From an uncultured Flavobacteriales bacterium (GTDB lineage: Bacteria > Bacteroidota > Bacteroidia > Flavobacteriales_D > Crocinitomicaceae), in the NCBI GenBank assembly GCA_913054135.1, contig CAJXJK010000003.1, positions 124,001 to 188,000 of the forward strand: 64,000 nucleotides of DNA. Direction: 5' to 3'. Positions 19,756-29,412 of the stretch are shown one piece after another. The notes below the pieces were generated by a model, which worked only from the letters and a program-made list of their open reading frames with translations, searched no databases and had not been told where the DNA came from. Positions within the stretch are counted from its first letter, which is position 1; each line of letters begins with the position of its first letter. The translations under genes were made by a program, and so were the position numbers.

Positions 19756-20673
19756 ATGCAGGGTCTTTTAAAATTTCACGTAGCGCTTTTTGTTGTTCAA
19801 TTAATGTACGGCGCTAACTATGTTGTGGCCAAAGGTTTAATGCCTGATGTTGTAGGGCCTAATGGGTTTATTCTTTTAAGAGTTCTTGGAGCTGTCAGTT
19901 TGTTTTGGGCAATTATGTCTTTTAGAAGAGAGAAAATCAGCCGTAAAGATTTCGGAAGACTTGCTCTTTGTGGTTTGTTTGGCGTGGCATTAAACCAACT
20001 CATGTTTTTTAATGGATTGATGCGAACCTCACCGGTTAATGCTCCAGTCATCATGACCATGACTCCAATCATTGTTTTGGTGCTGTCATCATTTCTTTTG
20101 AAGGATAAAATACGTACACTTCAAGTTTTGGGAGTTATCATTGGAGCAATAGGATCGGTTCTTTTCATTCTTCTTAATCAAGATGGTGGATTTGCTTCAG
20201 GAGCAGGAGATATTCTTATTCTTGCGAACGCGACATCATACTCCTTTTATTTGATTCTTGTTAAGCCACTAATGTCAAAATATAGTCCGCTTACTGTGAT
20301 AAGCTGGGTGTTTACTTTTGGTTTGCTATATGTACTAATTTGGGTGCCAAGCAGCTTAGAGGTTAGTGAAATTGATTGGAGCATGATTTCATGGGCCGAA
20401 ATCGCTCAAATAATATTTGTCATTGTCGGAGTCACCTTTGTTCCATACCTTTTGAACGTCTTCGCAATGAAGAAGTTAAGCCCATCTATTGCAGCCGTAT
20501 ATATTTATTTGCAGCCAATATTAGCCACGGCTTTTGTTTATCTCTTTGCTTATTTGGGATTGAAAGATTTCTCAGGACAAATGAGTTGGGAACAAGTTGC
20601 TTGTGCACTGGCTGTATTTGTAGGAGTCTACTTTGTGATTAAGCCACAAAAAAAGGGTCAGCTCAAAGAGTGA
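19756..20673 (+). CDS. EamA/DMT-family transporter
   Basis: A 305-residue inner-membrane protein with 10 hydrophobic helices in two EamA repeats (about 5-140 and 155-297). The repeat motif PVNAPVIMTMTPIIVLVLSS in the first half is matched by SPSIAAVYIYLQPILATAFVY in the second. Family members export amino acids or other small metabolites; the substrate is not predictable here. It is four bases after the ArsC-like gene, so the same operon. Its stop codon lies within the 3' arm of a terminator hairpin. Confidence 0.92.
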   Translation: MQGLLKFHVALFVVQLMYGANYVVAKGLMPDVVGPNGFILLRVLGAVSLFWAIMSFRREKISRKDFGRLALCGLFGVALNQLMFFNGLMRTSPVNAPVIMTMTPIIVLVLSSFLLKDKIRTLQVLGVIIGAIGSVLFILLNQDGGFASGAGDILILANATSYSFYLILVKPLMSKYSPLTVISWVFTFGLLYVLIWVPSSLEVSEIDWSMISWAEIAQIIFVIVGVTFVPYLLNVFAMKKLSPSIAAVYIYLQPILATAFVYLFAYLGLKDFSGQMSWEQVACALAVFVGVYFVIKPQKKGQLKE

Positions 20674-20680
20674 CCCTTTT
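20648..20680. terminator. bidirectional intrinsic terminator
   Basis: AAAAGGGTCA and TGACCCTTTT form a perfect 10-bp stem with a 10-base loop. Seven A residues flank the left side. On the minus strand it is therefore a strong terminator with a T7 tail, for the SprB-repeat gene whose stop is just upstream. On the plus strand it terminates the EamA gene, whose TGA stop is inside the stem. Confidence 0.85.
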
Positions 20681-20697
20681 AATTCTTATCATATGAC

Positions 20698-23600
20698 TTA
20701 CTCTGTAATGATCAATTTCACAGTTCGACTTTGTTCTGATGAATTGAAGTTCAAGAAGTAAATTCCCGCTCTGTATTCTTCAATATTTATTGTCAACATT
20801 CCATTCTTGTCTTGCATGATGTTCTCATAAACTTTTGCTCCGAGCATATTAGTCATGGTCAATACCACTTTGTCTTCAATTAAGAAGTCGTATGCAATAT
20901 TTACCTCAACTCTTGAAGGGTTCGGATAAACATCTAAATTCCATTCTGGAGATTGCGTTAATCCTACATCATCATTATCGCCCACGACAAATGTTGTATC
21001 AACTGCACAACCAGAAGCGCCAGTCACAGTGATTGAGTAGGTGCCTGGAGTCAAATTAGTAAGATCTTCAGTTGTTTCTCCGCCTGGAGTCCACGCAAAT
21101 GTATAAGGACCATCAGATGTTGTTTCATTCACTGAGACATCAATTGCCCCTGTGGTACAAGTTGCACAAGATGAATTGGTAACTACACCTGAAATTGTGA
21201 AGTTGGTCGTGTTAATGATGTCAAAATCCATTGATACTGAACAACCATCATTGTCGTCAGTCACAGTCACAGAATAAGTCCCCTCAGACAATCCTGATAA
21301 GTCTTCAGTTGTTTCTCCTCCTGGTGTCCATAAGTATGAATACGGACCAACTCCGCCAACTACGTCAATATCAATTGAGCCTGTTCCATCATTACAGTTT
21401 TCATTGCTTAATGCAAATCCTGGAATGGCTACACCTGTAGTTATGTTATCAATTGTTATCGATACAGATTGAACACATCCTGAAGTGTTATTTGTTACAT
21501 CACAATCGTAGGTCCCTGCAGATAATCCTGATAAGTCTTCAGTTACTTCTCCATTAGGAGACCAATCAAACGACAAGTCTGTTGAACCTGAAACAGTCAA
21601 ATCGATAAATCCTGTAGCATCACCACAATTCTCATCTCCAAATGCTGAAAGAACAGTGATGTCGGCATCAAGATCTACATCAACATCCATTGTCATTGTA
21701 CAACCAAAGTTGTTTGTAACTTCAACACTGTATGCTCCTGCTGTCAATCCAGTAATGTCCTCAGTATTTTCACCGTTTGGTGACCAAACAATGGTTGTAT
21801 TGAATGTTCCTGGTCCACTTACATCAATATCGATCTCACCATCTGATCCCGCACAACTCTCATTGGTTACAGAAATAAGATCTAGGTTGAAAACACCATC
21901 ACTTAAAATTGTCACGGTCTCAATAAATTGACATCCGTCATTGTCGTCTGTAACTGTTACACTGTAATCACCAGGTGTTAAGCCATTCAAATCTTCAGTT
22001 GTTTCTCCGCCAGGAGACCATAAATATGAGAATGGACCGACACCTCCTGAAACAGTCACATCAATTGTTCCGTCTGCGTTTCCACAATCTTCATCTGTTG
22101 ATGTGATGTCAACAACCATTCCGGTAGTTGAATTGGTAACCGTAAATGTTTCTTCAACAACACATCCGCTTGTATTGTTAATTATAGTCACTGTGTAATC
22201 ACCAGCATTAAGGCCAGAAATATCCTCAGTAGACTCTCCGTTAGACCAAGCAATCGTTATGTCAGTTGAACCAGTCACTGTCAGATCAATTGATCCTGAA
22301 CCATCAGAACAGTTTTCGTCAGTTATTACAGATGTAAGGGTTAAGTCAACAATATTTACAACATCAAAAGTTTGAACATCTTCACATCCATCAAAGTTGT
22401 CAATTATCGTTACTTCGTATGTACCTTCTGATAAACCTGACAGGTCTTCAGTGATTTCACCGTTGTCCCAATCAAAGTCATAATTTCCAGAACCGCCAGC
22501 AACTGTCAAATCAATTGCTCCCGTACCGTCAGCACAGTTTTCGTCAGTCACCATTCCCGTAGCAGTGAAGGTTGCGGTATTGATTATTGGCACAACTAAA
22601 GTGTCAGTACATCCATTGTCGTCTGTTGTAATAATCTCCCAGTCATCAGCAAATAGATTAGATAATACACCAACAGGAGGTCCGTCGTTAAACCCATTAG
22701 CCGTAGTTGCAAAAGGAGCCGTTCCTCCACTAATATTGTAAACAATTTCACCATTGTTATTAGCACAGGTTTCGTCAGTTGTAGAAGTAACATTAATTGA
22801 AATATCAGATGCTTGATCTCCTACAGTATAAACCTCTGTAATCTCGCAACCAACATTATCAGTAATAGTTAATGTGTAAGTGCCCGCAGAAAGGCCAGAT
22901 ACTTCTGTTTGATTTCCTGGACCAGCAGGACATGAAGCGGTTGTACTAAACAATGGTCCCGCAGTTGGTCCACCACCCTGAGCAAAAATAACGTTCAGGT
23001 CTGGATCTATTAAGTCAAATGCGATCTCATTATCAAATCCACCAGCATTCCAAATCAATTCAATTAAGTCTCCTGTACAAGCAGTAAAGGTCTCTGTATT
23101 TGCACCACCGCCAGGAACCGTGAAATCACCTATAGATGTTCCATTAATTTGAACTGTAATAGATGCTCCATTCCAGCTGTTTCCTTGATCGGTCATGTCT
23201 AATGTATATTCACAACATGTCGCAGGTGTTGCGCCTGTCCAAGAGTATGTGTATAGCGCAATTCCACCAGAAACATCAACAGTAATTGATCCTTCGCCAT
23301 TACCACATTGTTCATTTTGAACCGTCTCGGTGGCCGTTAGTGCTCCTCCAGTGTTTAACACTTCACCTGAATAATTGATGACACACCCTGCGTTATCGGT
23401 TATAACACATGTGTAGATTCCAGGAGCTAATCCTGATATATCTTCAGTAGTTTCACCACCTGGTGACCACAAGTAAGTATATGGTAATGACCCTCCTGTA
23501 AACCCTAAATCAATAAAGCCATTCAATGAAGAGCAAGAAGCGTCTCCGATAACTTCATTACTGATGGCAAATCCGCCAGTGTTGTTGTTCACCGTTCCTG

Positions 23601-26600
23601 ATAAAACAATTGAACAGCCATTATTATCAGTAACTGTTAATTCATAGTCACCTCCATTCAATCCTGAAATGTCTTCAGTGGTTGCGGCATTGTCCCATGC
23701 AAAAGTATAAGGTGTTGCTCCACCCGATACATCTATATCGATTGCCCCAGTTCCGTCACCACAATTTTCATCTGTAATTGTGTTTATAGAAGCCGTAAAG
23801 CCAGCTGAGTTATTGATCACGGTTTCACTTGCGTTCACTGAACATCCATTAACGTCTTCAATTATTACCGAATATGAACCAGCAACTAAATTTGTTAAGT
23901 CTTCAGTTGTAGCTCCGTTTGACCAATCAAAAGAAATTGGTAATGCTCCGCCCGAAATCGTAAGGTCAATTGCACCCGCGGCATCACCACAATTTTCATC
24001 TGTTACTGCAGTAGATACTACTGTTAATCCGTTGGTGTTATTACCCACAGTATAAGATTCATTTGCCGTACATCCACCAGTTCCTGTTATTGTTACGTCA
24101 TAGGTGCCAGAGCCCAAACTTGAAATATCTTCGGTTGTAGCACCATTTGACCAAGTGAAAATAAACGGACTAACGCCTCCAGTAAAAGTAATGTCGATAG
24201 ATCCTGAAAGGTCTCCACAAATCTCATCTGAAATCAAAGAAGATGAAATGTCAATTCCTCCACCCGCAATTGAAGCTGAAGTACTTACGACACATCCATT
24301 GTTATCAGTTGCTGTTACAGAATATGTACCCGCAGAAAGTCCAGAAGCAACTGCAGTAGTCTGGCCATCTGACCATAAATAGGTAATTGGTGCCGTGCCT
24401 CCAGTTAAGCTCGTAGTAATTGACCCTGATGCATCTCCACAAACTTCATCCGTTGAGCCCGCTATTGCGATACTAAATCCAGGAGACGAATTTGAAATAG
24501 ATTCAACATAATCAATTGTACATCCATTATTATCAGTGACTGTTACAGAATAAGATCCGGCCGATAAACCGATAATATCTTCGCTTGTTGCAGCATTAGA
24601 CCATAAATAAGTATAAGGCATTGTTCCGCCTGCTACGTCAATATCAATTTGTCCACTTCCGTCAGTACAAACCTCATCAGTAGTACTGTTCGTTGAAACC
24701 GCCAAGTTTCCGCCCTGGTTGAAGAGAATTAGGTTTCCTGTTGTAACAGAACAACCATTAAAGTCAGTCACTGTGCAACTATAGTCACCAGCAGAAAGTC
24801 CTGAAATGTCTTCAGTTGTTTCTAAACCAGGCATCCATAAATAAGTATAAGGCGCAGTACCGTTTATTACATTAATATCAATTGAACCGGCGCCATCTCC
24901 ACAATTTTCATTCGTAATGGTGGTGGATAGTATTTCTAAGTCACTTGCTGTGTTTACTACCGTATAGCCTTGAGACAACAAAGTACATCCTACATCATCA
25001 GTAATTGTTACAGAATAAGTTCCGGCAGATAATGCAGATAAGTCTTGGTTTGTTGAAGCATTACTCCATAAGTAAGTATAAGGTCCTACTCCACCAGAGA
25101 CAGTTAAGTTTACACTTCCTCCATTATTACCACAAATTTCAGGTGAAACAGTTGCGCTTTCAGAAAGTGTTCCCGTGTTATTTCCAACACTGTAATTGAC
25201 CGTTAAATCGCAACCGCCATTATCAGTAATTGTTACTGAATATGCTCCGGCTGAAAGTCCACTAATGTCTTCAGTCGTTTCGAGGTTAGACCATGCAAAA
25301 GTGTAAGGAGGTGTTCCTCCACTCACGCTTATGTCAATTGATCCATCTCCATTTCCGCAGTTTTCATTGGATACAGATACGGCATCAATGTTTAATGTTC
25401 CCACATCATTTCCTACAACAAAATCTTGAATCAATTCACACTGATTGGCGTCAACAATAGTTGCAGTATACGTACCCGCAGAAAGTCCTGATTGATCATC
25501 AGTTGTTGGACCATTACTCCAACTTATTACATATGGCATTGTTGCATCCATCACCGTGATGTCAATTGCTCCCGTACCATCTCCACAATTTTCATCAAGT
25601 AATGATTCTGTGACAATGTTTGTATAGCAATAGCCAGAACAATTTGAAACATTATTAATAACAGAGAAATTGTCTTGTGCTGTACATCCATTTCCATCAA
25701 CAACAGTTAAGTAGTATGTCCCAACCCCGAGCGAAGTAATATCTTCTGTTGTGGCACCATTATCCCAACTGAATCCGTACGAACCTGTTCCACCACTTAC
25801 TGTTACATCAATTGCACCAGTGTTTTGGCTACATTCATCATTTGTCAATGATGCAAGTGTGATATCAATAGCTGGAAGAGCTCCAACAACAACATCTTCA
25901 GTGTAAATACATCCGTTATCATCAGTAATAGTTAGCGTGTAAGTCCCTTCAGATAATGCCGATATGTCTTCAGTTGTTGGACCATTTGACCAACTATAAG
26001 TATATGGCGCAGTACCTCCAGAGGTAACGACATCAATTGCTCCATCTGTTCCTCCAGAACAAGTAACTGGCGTTACTGTAACGACTGTATTCATACTTGA
26101 AATATTATTCAAGTTGAAAGTCATTGAATCCATACATCCGTTACCGTCAGTAGCATAAACTGTATAGGTGCCTGCAGTAATTCCAACCAAATCTTCAGTT
26201 GTTTGACCAGAAGACCAGTTGAAGGTATAGGGAGGGAAGTCACCTGTCACTGAAACGTCAATTGCACCATCTGCTCCACCGCATTGAGCTTGTGTCACAA
26301 ATCCAGCAACTTCTATTTCTTCAGGTTCATTGATCGTTACTAAAGTGTCTGGTAATTCAGACTGTAAGCTGATGTTCCAATTAAATATGTATCCATTATC
26401 AAGATTAAATTGGTCAGACACTTCCATTGTCCAATCTCCATTAAGGTCAGAACCAACAAGACCGTCGAGCTGTTCAAATGATTCGTAAGCTCCGGCAGGC
26501 AAATAATTATCCGTGTAGGTTCCGCCTACAGAAGCAGGGATTGTGTGAGTGTAATTATTAGACTCCCCGACCATTGTACCATAGTTTGGGGTAGCATTCC

Positions 26601-28854
26601 AGCAATATTCAAACCCAACACCCGGATCAGTGAGGTTAGAGTTTTGTCCATCAACCGGACCAGAAGCATATGGCTCACCAAGGTCACAAGAACCGCCTCC
26701 GTTAAACTCTTTTAAGATTACTTCTTCACCTGAAGGTGAAATAATTTTAATTTGTAAGTCTCCTAAGTAAGAGTGCTCCATTGTTGCACAAACTTGTTGA
26801 AGTTGTGTGATATTGTCAAGAGTTTGTCCTGGTTGAAATCCTTGGATGTTTAATATCGCATCATATGACACACCCGTTCCGTCTGGCAAGAAAGTAGTGT
26901 CTGCATCAAAAATTCCACCAATCAAAAGGGCTTCTGCTTTACATCCATAAATGTCATAAACTTGAACTGAATAGGTGTCAGCATCAAGACCAGCAATAGG
27001 GTTTGTGCTGTATTGAATTGTTGTTCCAGTTCCACTATTATCGGTCACATGAAATGTATAAGGAGGGAAACCACCACTCGCATTTACATTGATTTCTCCC
27101 GTACTGTTTTCAAAACAAGTTAAATCTGTACCGTCTAATGTAAACTCAATTGGTTGAGCATCATCAATAAACAAAATTGCTGTGTCAAGAGGTGAGCATA
27201 AATCTGGCTGATAAATGATATAAACCGTTTCTTGCCCCTCAGGCAATGCATCAGCAAAAGTGTTAATGAAAATAGTTCCCTCAGTTTGACCAGCAGGAAT
27301 CGTCAACACAGTATCAATGAATTCGTAATCTACTCCGTTAGTTGCAGACCCCAAAACTTGATATGTGATTTGAGTATCATCAGTTGAGGGAGCGTCAATT
27401 CCGAAAGTGAAACTTGCCGGGATACACCCTTCTAAAGCTATGTTGTCGGCATTTACTGTGTTGGTTTGAACTGTGATATCCTTTGTAAAACCGGAAAAAT
27501 AGCCAGCTGCACCAACGTTACCACTAAGATTGATTAATGATACTCTCGTCAAATCATCTGATGTAATCAAGATATCACCTGTATAAGCATTTGCTAATTT
27601 ATAGGTCACGTAACTTCCCGTCCCTGTTACGGCATCCCCGGCACCTAGGGGAGTTCCATCAACTACAACTGCTGCGCCAGTATTTGCAATAATGTTAATT
27701 TGAGCAGTCCCAATGAAGTCAACATCAGGTAATTGCACAGATTTTGAACCTGAACATCCAATTGGAGGCAGAAAATTTAAACCACATTGGCGTTCATTAT
27801 CATCAGTAGTTCCATCTCCTGAATTCTCTGTTTGATAAACATAAACGTCTTGAGAGCTTTCAATGAACATGTTTTCATTTCCTGTGAAATCAGTATCAAC
27901 ATAGGTATAAAACTCACCTGCATTAAGAGTGGTTGTTGGAACCGCGCTTCCGTTTAGGAATATTTCTGTTCCGTCAACGGTTGCAATTACAATAACTTTT
28001 TCATTATCAATTCCCTCTCCTTTGATTACAACATATTCATCTCCAATTAGGTCAATTGGCACAATTTGATCTATTCCTAAATCACGACCTGTTGCCGGAA
28101 CTCCCCCAATAAGGGCATTTCCACCTAACCATGAACCTGTACTTACTACAATGTCTTTATCAGAAGTAATGTGTGTTCCATTCACCCCATTTGTGTTGTT
28201 TGTTGAGCCCGGCTCATCTAAATAAGCGGCAACAACATATGATTCTCCTTCATTCAAAACAACAATGATATCGTCTGAGGTCCCAGCTGTTTGAGGTGCG
28301 TCTTTGAATATTACTCCCGTACTTATATCCGTAACGTTGACAGTTGTATTGTCTTCTGTGGCCATGATCCCGAACACATTGGCTTTACGATAATCTTCTC
28401 CAGTGTTATTGAAGAGGTGACCAGTTCTAAAATCTGTACCTAGTGCCGCCTTAGCTCCTTTAGAGGTGAGCGAACCAGCTTGAGGGTCTGCAAGAACTCT
28501 AATATTCACATAGAAAGGAAAGTTCCCTGTTAAGATAAGTCCCTCATCAGTCATTACCGTGTTCAATTCACTTTCTTGAACCAAAAACTGTGTTGCGGTA
28601 CCTGCGCCCAATAAATAACTGCTTGAAGAAACATTCGAAATGTTTTGGGTTGTAATGACTGTTCCTGACCCGTCTGTTATAGTCACATCAAAAGGAGTTG
28701 TTGATGGGGTGCTCAAAACAATGTAATGAGTTCCTTCATCTTCTCGCCCAAACATAGGCGGGATGTAGTGTTTTGTGTCAAGCTGTGCGAATAAGCTTGG
28801 GGCACTAAAAAATATCGCAATTGTTAAGAGTAGTAGGCGGGTTAAGTTTTTCAT
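20698..28854 (-). CDS. giant SprB-repeat surface protein with T9SS type A sorting domain
   Basis: 2718 residues, secreted and probably cell-surface. The signal peptide ends at FAQ (about 1-24). An IgGFc-binding-like N-terminal domain covers about 28-460 (HYIPPMFGREDEGTHYIVLS; ATEDNTTVNVTD). A Calx-beta-like domain is at about 475-570, a degenerate SprB unit at about 578, and a P-domain (proprotein-convertase type, MEHSYLGDLQIKIISPSGEE) at about 655-835. From about 850 to 2625 there are about 22 SprB repeats with the core PYTYLWSNGATTEDISGLSAG. The final 80 residues are a type A sorting domain (NLDVYPNPS...). SprB repeats occur in the gliding adhesin SprB of Flavobacterium. It may act in adhesion or gliding; no gld/spr genes are in the window. 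Confidence 0.93.
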   Translation of the reverse strand: MKNLTRLLLLTIAIFFSAPSLFAQLDTKHYIPPMFGREDEGTHYIVLSTPSTTPFDVTITDGSGTVITTQNISNVSSSSYLLGAGTATQFLVQESELNTVMTDEGLILTGNFPFYVNIRVLADPQAGSLTSKGAKAALGTDFRTGHLFNNTGEDYRKANVFGIMATEDNTTVNVTDISTGVIFKDAPQTAGTSDDIIVVLNEGESYVVAAYLDEPGSTNNTNGVNGTHITSDKDIVVSTGSWLGGNALIGGVPATGRDLGIDQIVPIDLIGDEYVVIKGEGIDNEKVIVIATVDGTEIFLNGSAVPTTTLNAGEFYTYVDTDFTGNENMFIESSQDVYVYQTENSGDGTTDDNERQCGLNFLPPIGCSGSKSVQLPDVDFIGTAQINIIANTGAAVVVDGTPLGAGDAVTGTGSYVTYKLANAYTGDILITSDDLTRVSLINLSGNVGAAGYFSGFTKDITVQTNTVNADNIALEGCIPASFTFGIDAPSTDDTQITYQVLGSATNGVDYEFIDTVLTIPAGQTEGTIFINTFADALPEGQETVYIIYQPDLCSPLDTAILFIDDAQPIEFTLDGTDLTCFENSTGEINVNASGGFPPYTFHVTDNSGTGTTIQYSTNPIAGLDADTYSVQVYDIYGCKAEALLIGGIFDADTTFLPDGTGVSYDAILNIQGFQPGQTLDNITQLQQVCATMEHSYLGDLQIKIISPSGEEVILKEFNGGGSCDLGEPYASGPVDGQNSNLTDPGVGFEYCWNATPNYGTMVGESNNYTHTIPASVGGTYTDNYLPAGAYESFEQLDGLVGSDLNGDWTMEVSDQFNLDNGYIFNWNISLQSELPDTLVTINEPEEIEVAGFVTQAQCGGADGAIDVSVTGDFPPYTFNWSSGQTTEDLVGITAGTYTVYATDGNGCMDSMTFNLNNISSMNTVVTVTPVTCSGGTDGAIDVVTSGGTAPYTYSWSNGPTTEDISALSEGTYTLTITDDNGCIYTEDVVVGALPAIDITLASLTNDECSQNTGAIDVTVSGGTGSYGFSWDNGATTEDITSLGVGTYYLTVVDGNGCTAQDNFSVINNVSNCSGYCYTNIVTESLLDENCGDGTGAIDITVMDATMPYVISWSNGPTTDDQSGLSAGTYTATIVDANQCELIQDFVVGNDVGTLNIDAVSVSNENCGNGDGSIDISVSGGTPPYTFAWSNLETTEDISGLSAGAYSVTITDNGGCDLTVNYSVGNNTGTLSESATVSPEICGNNGGSVNLTVSGGVGPYTYLWSNASTNQDLSALSAGTYSVTITDDVGCTLLSQGYTVVNTASDLEILSTTITNENCGDGAGSIDINVINGTAPYTYLWMPGLETTEDISGLSAGDYSCTVTDFNGCSVTTGNLILFNQGGNLAVSTNSTTDEVCTDGSGQIDIDVAGGTMPYTYLWSNAATSEDIIGLSAGSYSVTVTDNNGCTIDYVESISNSSPGFSIAIAGSTDEVCGDASGSITTSLTGGTAPITYLWSDGQTTAVASGLSAGTYSVTATDNNGCVVSTSASIAGGGIDISSSLISDEICGDLSGSIDITFTGGVSPFIFTWSNGATTEDISSLGSGTYDVTITGTGGCTANESYTVGNNTNGLTVVSTAVTDENCGDAAGAIDLTISGGALPISFDWSNGATTEDLTNLVAGSYSVIIEDVNGCSVNASETVINNSAGFTASINTITDENCGDGTGAIDIDVSGGATPYTFAWDNAATTEDISGLNGGDYELTVTDNNGCSIVLSGTVNNNTGGFAISNEVIGDASCSSLNGFIDLGFTGGSLPYTYLWSPGGETTEDISGLAPGIYTCVITDNAGCVINYSGEVLNTGGALTATETVQNEQCGNGEGSITVDVSGGIALYTYSWTGATPATCCEYTLDMTDQGNSWNGASITVQINGTSIGDFTVPGGGANTETFTACTGDLIELIWNAGGFDNEIAFDLIDPDLNVIFAQGGGPTAGPLFSTTASCPAGPGNQTEVSGLSAGTYTLTITDNVGCEITEVYTVGDQASDISINVTSTTDETCANNNGEIVYNISGGTAPFATTANGFNDGPPVGVLSNLFADDWEIITTDDNGCTDTLVVPIINTATFTATGMVTDENCADGTGAIDLTVAGGSGNYDFDWDNGEITEDLSGLSEGTYEVTIIDNFDGCEDVQTFDVVNIVDLTLTSVITDENCSDGSGSIDLTVTGSTDITIAWSNGESTEDISGLNAGDYTVTIINNTSGCVVEETFTVTNSTTGMVVDITSTDEDCGNADGTIDVTVSGGVGPFSYLWSPGGETTEDLNGLTPGDYSVTVTDDNDGCQFIETVTILSDGVFNLDLISVTNESCAGSDGEIDIDVSGPGTFNTTIVWSPNGENTEDITGLTAGAYSVEVTNNFGCTMTMDVDVDLDADITVLSAFGDENCGDATGFIDLTVSGSTDLSFDWSPNGEVTEDLSGLSAGTYDCDVTNNTSGCVQSVSITIDNITTGVAIPGFALSNENCNDGTGSIDIDVVGGVGPYSYLWTPGGETTEDLSGLSEGTYSVTVTDDNDGCSVSMDFDIINTTNFTISGVVTNSSCATCTTGAIDVSVNETTSDGPYTFAWTPGGETTEDLTNLTPGTYSITVTGASGCAVDTTFVVGDNDDVGLTQSPEWNLDVYPNPSRVEVNIAYDFLIEDKVVLTMTNMLGAKVYENIMQDKNGMLTINIEEYRAGIYFLNFNSSEQSRTVKLIITE
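20970..26310 (-). repeat. tandem SprB repeats (about 22 units plus one upstream)
   Basis: By eye I count 22 units after the P-domain, each of about 70-80 residues, plus one degenerate unit near residue 578. Each unit runs from a DENCGDGTGAIDI-like start, through GGTxPYTYxWSNG and TTEDISGLSAGTYSVTVTD, to NNGC. The two cysteines at the two ends are kept in nearly all units, which suggests a disulfide per unit. Units differ enough that the DNA is not a perfect repeat. Confidence 0.9.
22915..23240 (-). other. domain inserted inside one SprB repeat
   Basis: In the unit beginning VQNEQCGNGEG, the strand YSWTG is followed by about 105 foreign residues (about 1873-1980: CCEYTLDMTDQGNSWNGA, FTACTGDLIELIWNAGGFDNE) before the repeat resumes with TEVSGLSAGTYTLTITDN. 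The insert has its own Cys residues and a beta-sandwich-like pattern. It replaces the short TTED loop of the repeat and leaves the flanking repeat halves intact. Confidence 0.75.
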
Positions 28855-28916
28855 GTCAATAATTTTTTCAATCGATTGAGGAACCGTAATTTACCTAAAA
28901 TATTAACTTTTATCGT

Positions 28917-28924
28917 TAATTTAG
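28917..28924 (+). promoter_or_regulatory. -7 promoter box for the biotin carrier gene
   Basis: TAATTTAG is one base off TAnnTTTG, 20 bases before the ATG at 28945. The same octamer followed by a G(T/C)-rich stretch and TACCAAA occurs before the saccharopine-dehydrogenase-like gene at 31778. Its position downstream of an in-frame TTG argues for the ATG start. Confidence 0.5.
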
Positions 28925-28944
28925 CGTTACCAAAATCAGACATT

Positions 28945-29412
28945 ATGGAAAACCTAATCAACACATTCGAGCTCACTACAGACTTTTCAGATATGCAAAT
29001 TGAAGATTTGGGAAAAAGTGTTTACCGTATTAATACGAAAACTTCTTCTGAAATAATTGAAGTTCTTGGTGTCGATTATGCCAATAAGTCTATGACCATT
29101 AGACACAACCACAACACCCATGATCTGGTTTTTAAAAACAAATTAGATTTGGTGTTAGATAGCATGGGTATTAAGAGGGCTGTTGAGAATCTTAATTCAG
29201 ATGTTAAAGCTCCAATGCCTGGTAAAGTATTAGATGTTGTTGTTAGCGAGGGAGATTCAATTGCCAAAGGGGATGCGATTTTAATTCTTGAGGCCATGAA
29301 AATGGAAAACGTCTTGAAGGCCGAAAACGACTGCATCATCAAAAAGATTCTTATCGCTTCATCTGAAAACGTTGAGAAAAATCAAATTCTTGTTGAGTTA
29401 GACCCTGCCTAA
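28945..29412 (+). CDS. biotin/lipoyl carrier protein (BCCP-like)
   Basis: 155 residues from the ATG. The C-terminal biotinyl domain covers about 85-155 (APMPGKVLDVVVSEGD, then EAMKM with the biotin-accepting Lys119). Such carriers serve acetyl-/propionyl-CoA or other biotin carboxylases, shuttling CO2 to the carboxyltransferase. The N-terminal half (about 1-80, MTIRHNHNTHDLVF) is a small beta domain I do not recognise by name. Biotin carboxylase and carboxyltransferase genes are not nearby, so the partners must be elsewhere. An upstream in-frame TTG is rejected because a promoter box lies between it and the ATG. Its stop overlaps the stop of the convergent gene. Confidence 0.88.
   Translation: MENLINTFELTTDFSDMQIEDLGKSVYRINTKTSSEIIEVLGVDYANKSMTIRHNHNTHDLVFKNKLDLVLDSMGIKRAVENLNSDVKAPMPGKVLDVVVSEGDSIAKGDAILILEAMKMENVLKAENDCIIKKILIASSENVEKNQILVELDPA

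Noticed and set aside
20376-20642. 88-codon plus-strand frame
   Set aside because: It lies within the EamA transporter gene in another frame. The EamA frame has clear transmembrane repeats.
24104-24382. plus-strand frames opposite the SprB-repeat gene, including 23780-24055 and 21656-21931
   Set aside because: They recur because the repeat DNA has the same open antisense frame in several units. No protein features are visible.
20970-26310. CRISPR array or DNA satellite
   Set aside because: The regular pattern comes from protein repeats of about 70-80 residues in one open frame. Units are diverged and no identical direct repeats with unique spacers are present.
28876-28944. longer biotin carrier starting at an upstream TTG
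   Set aside because: A -7 promoter box (28917-28924) lies between the TTG and the ATG, so the TTG would be upstream of the transcript start.
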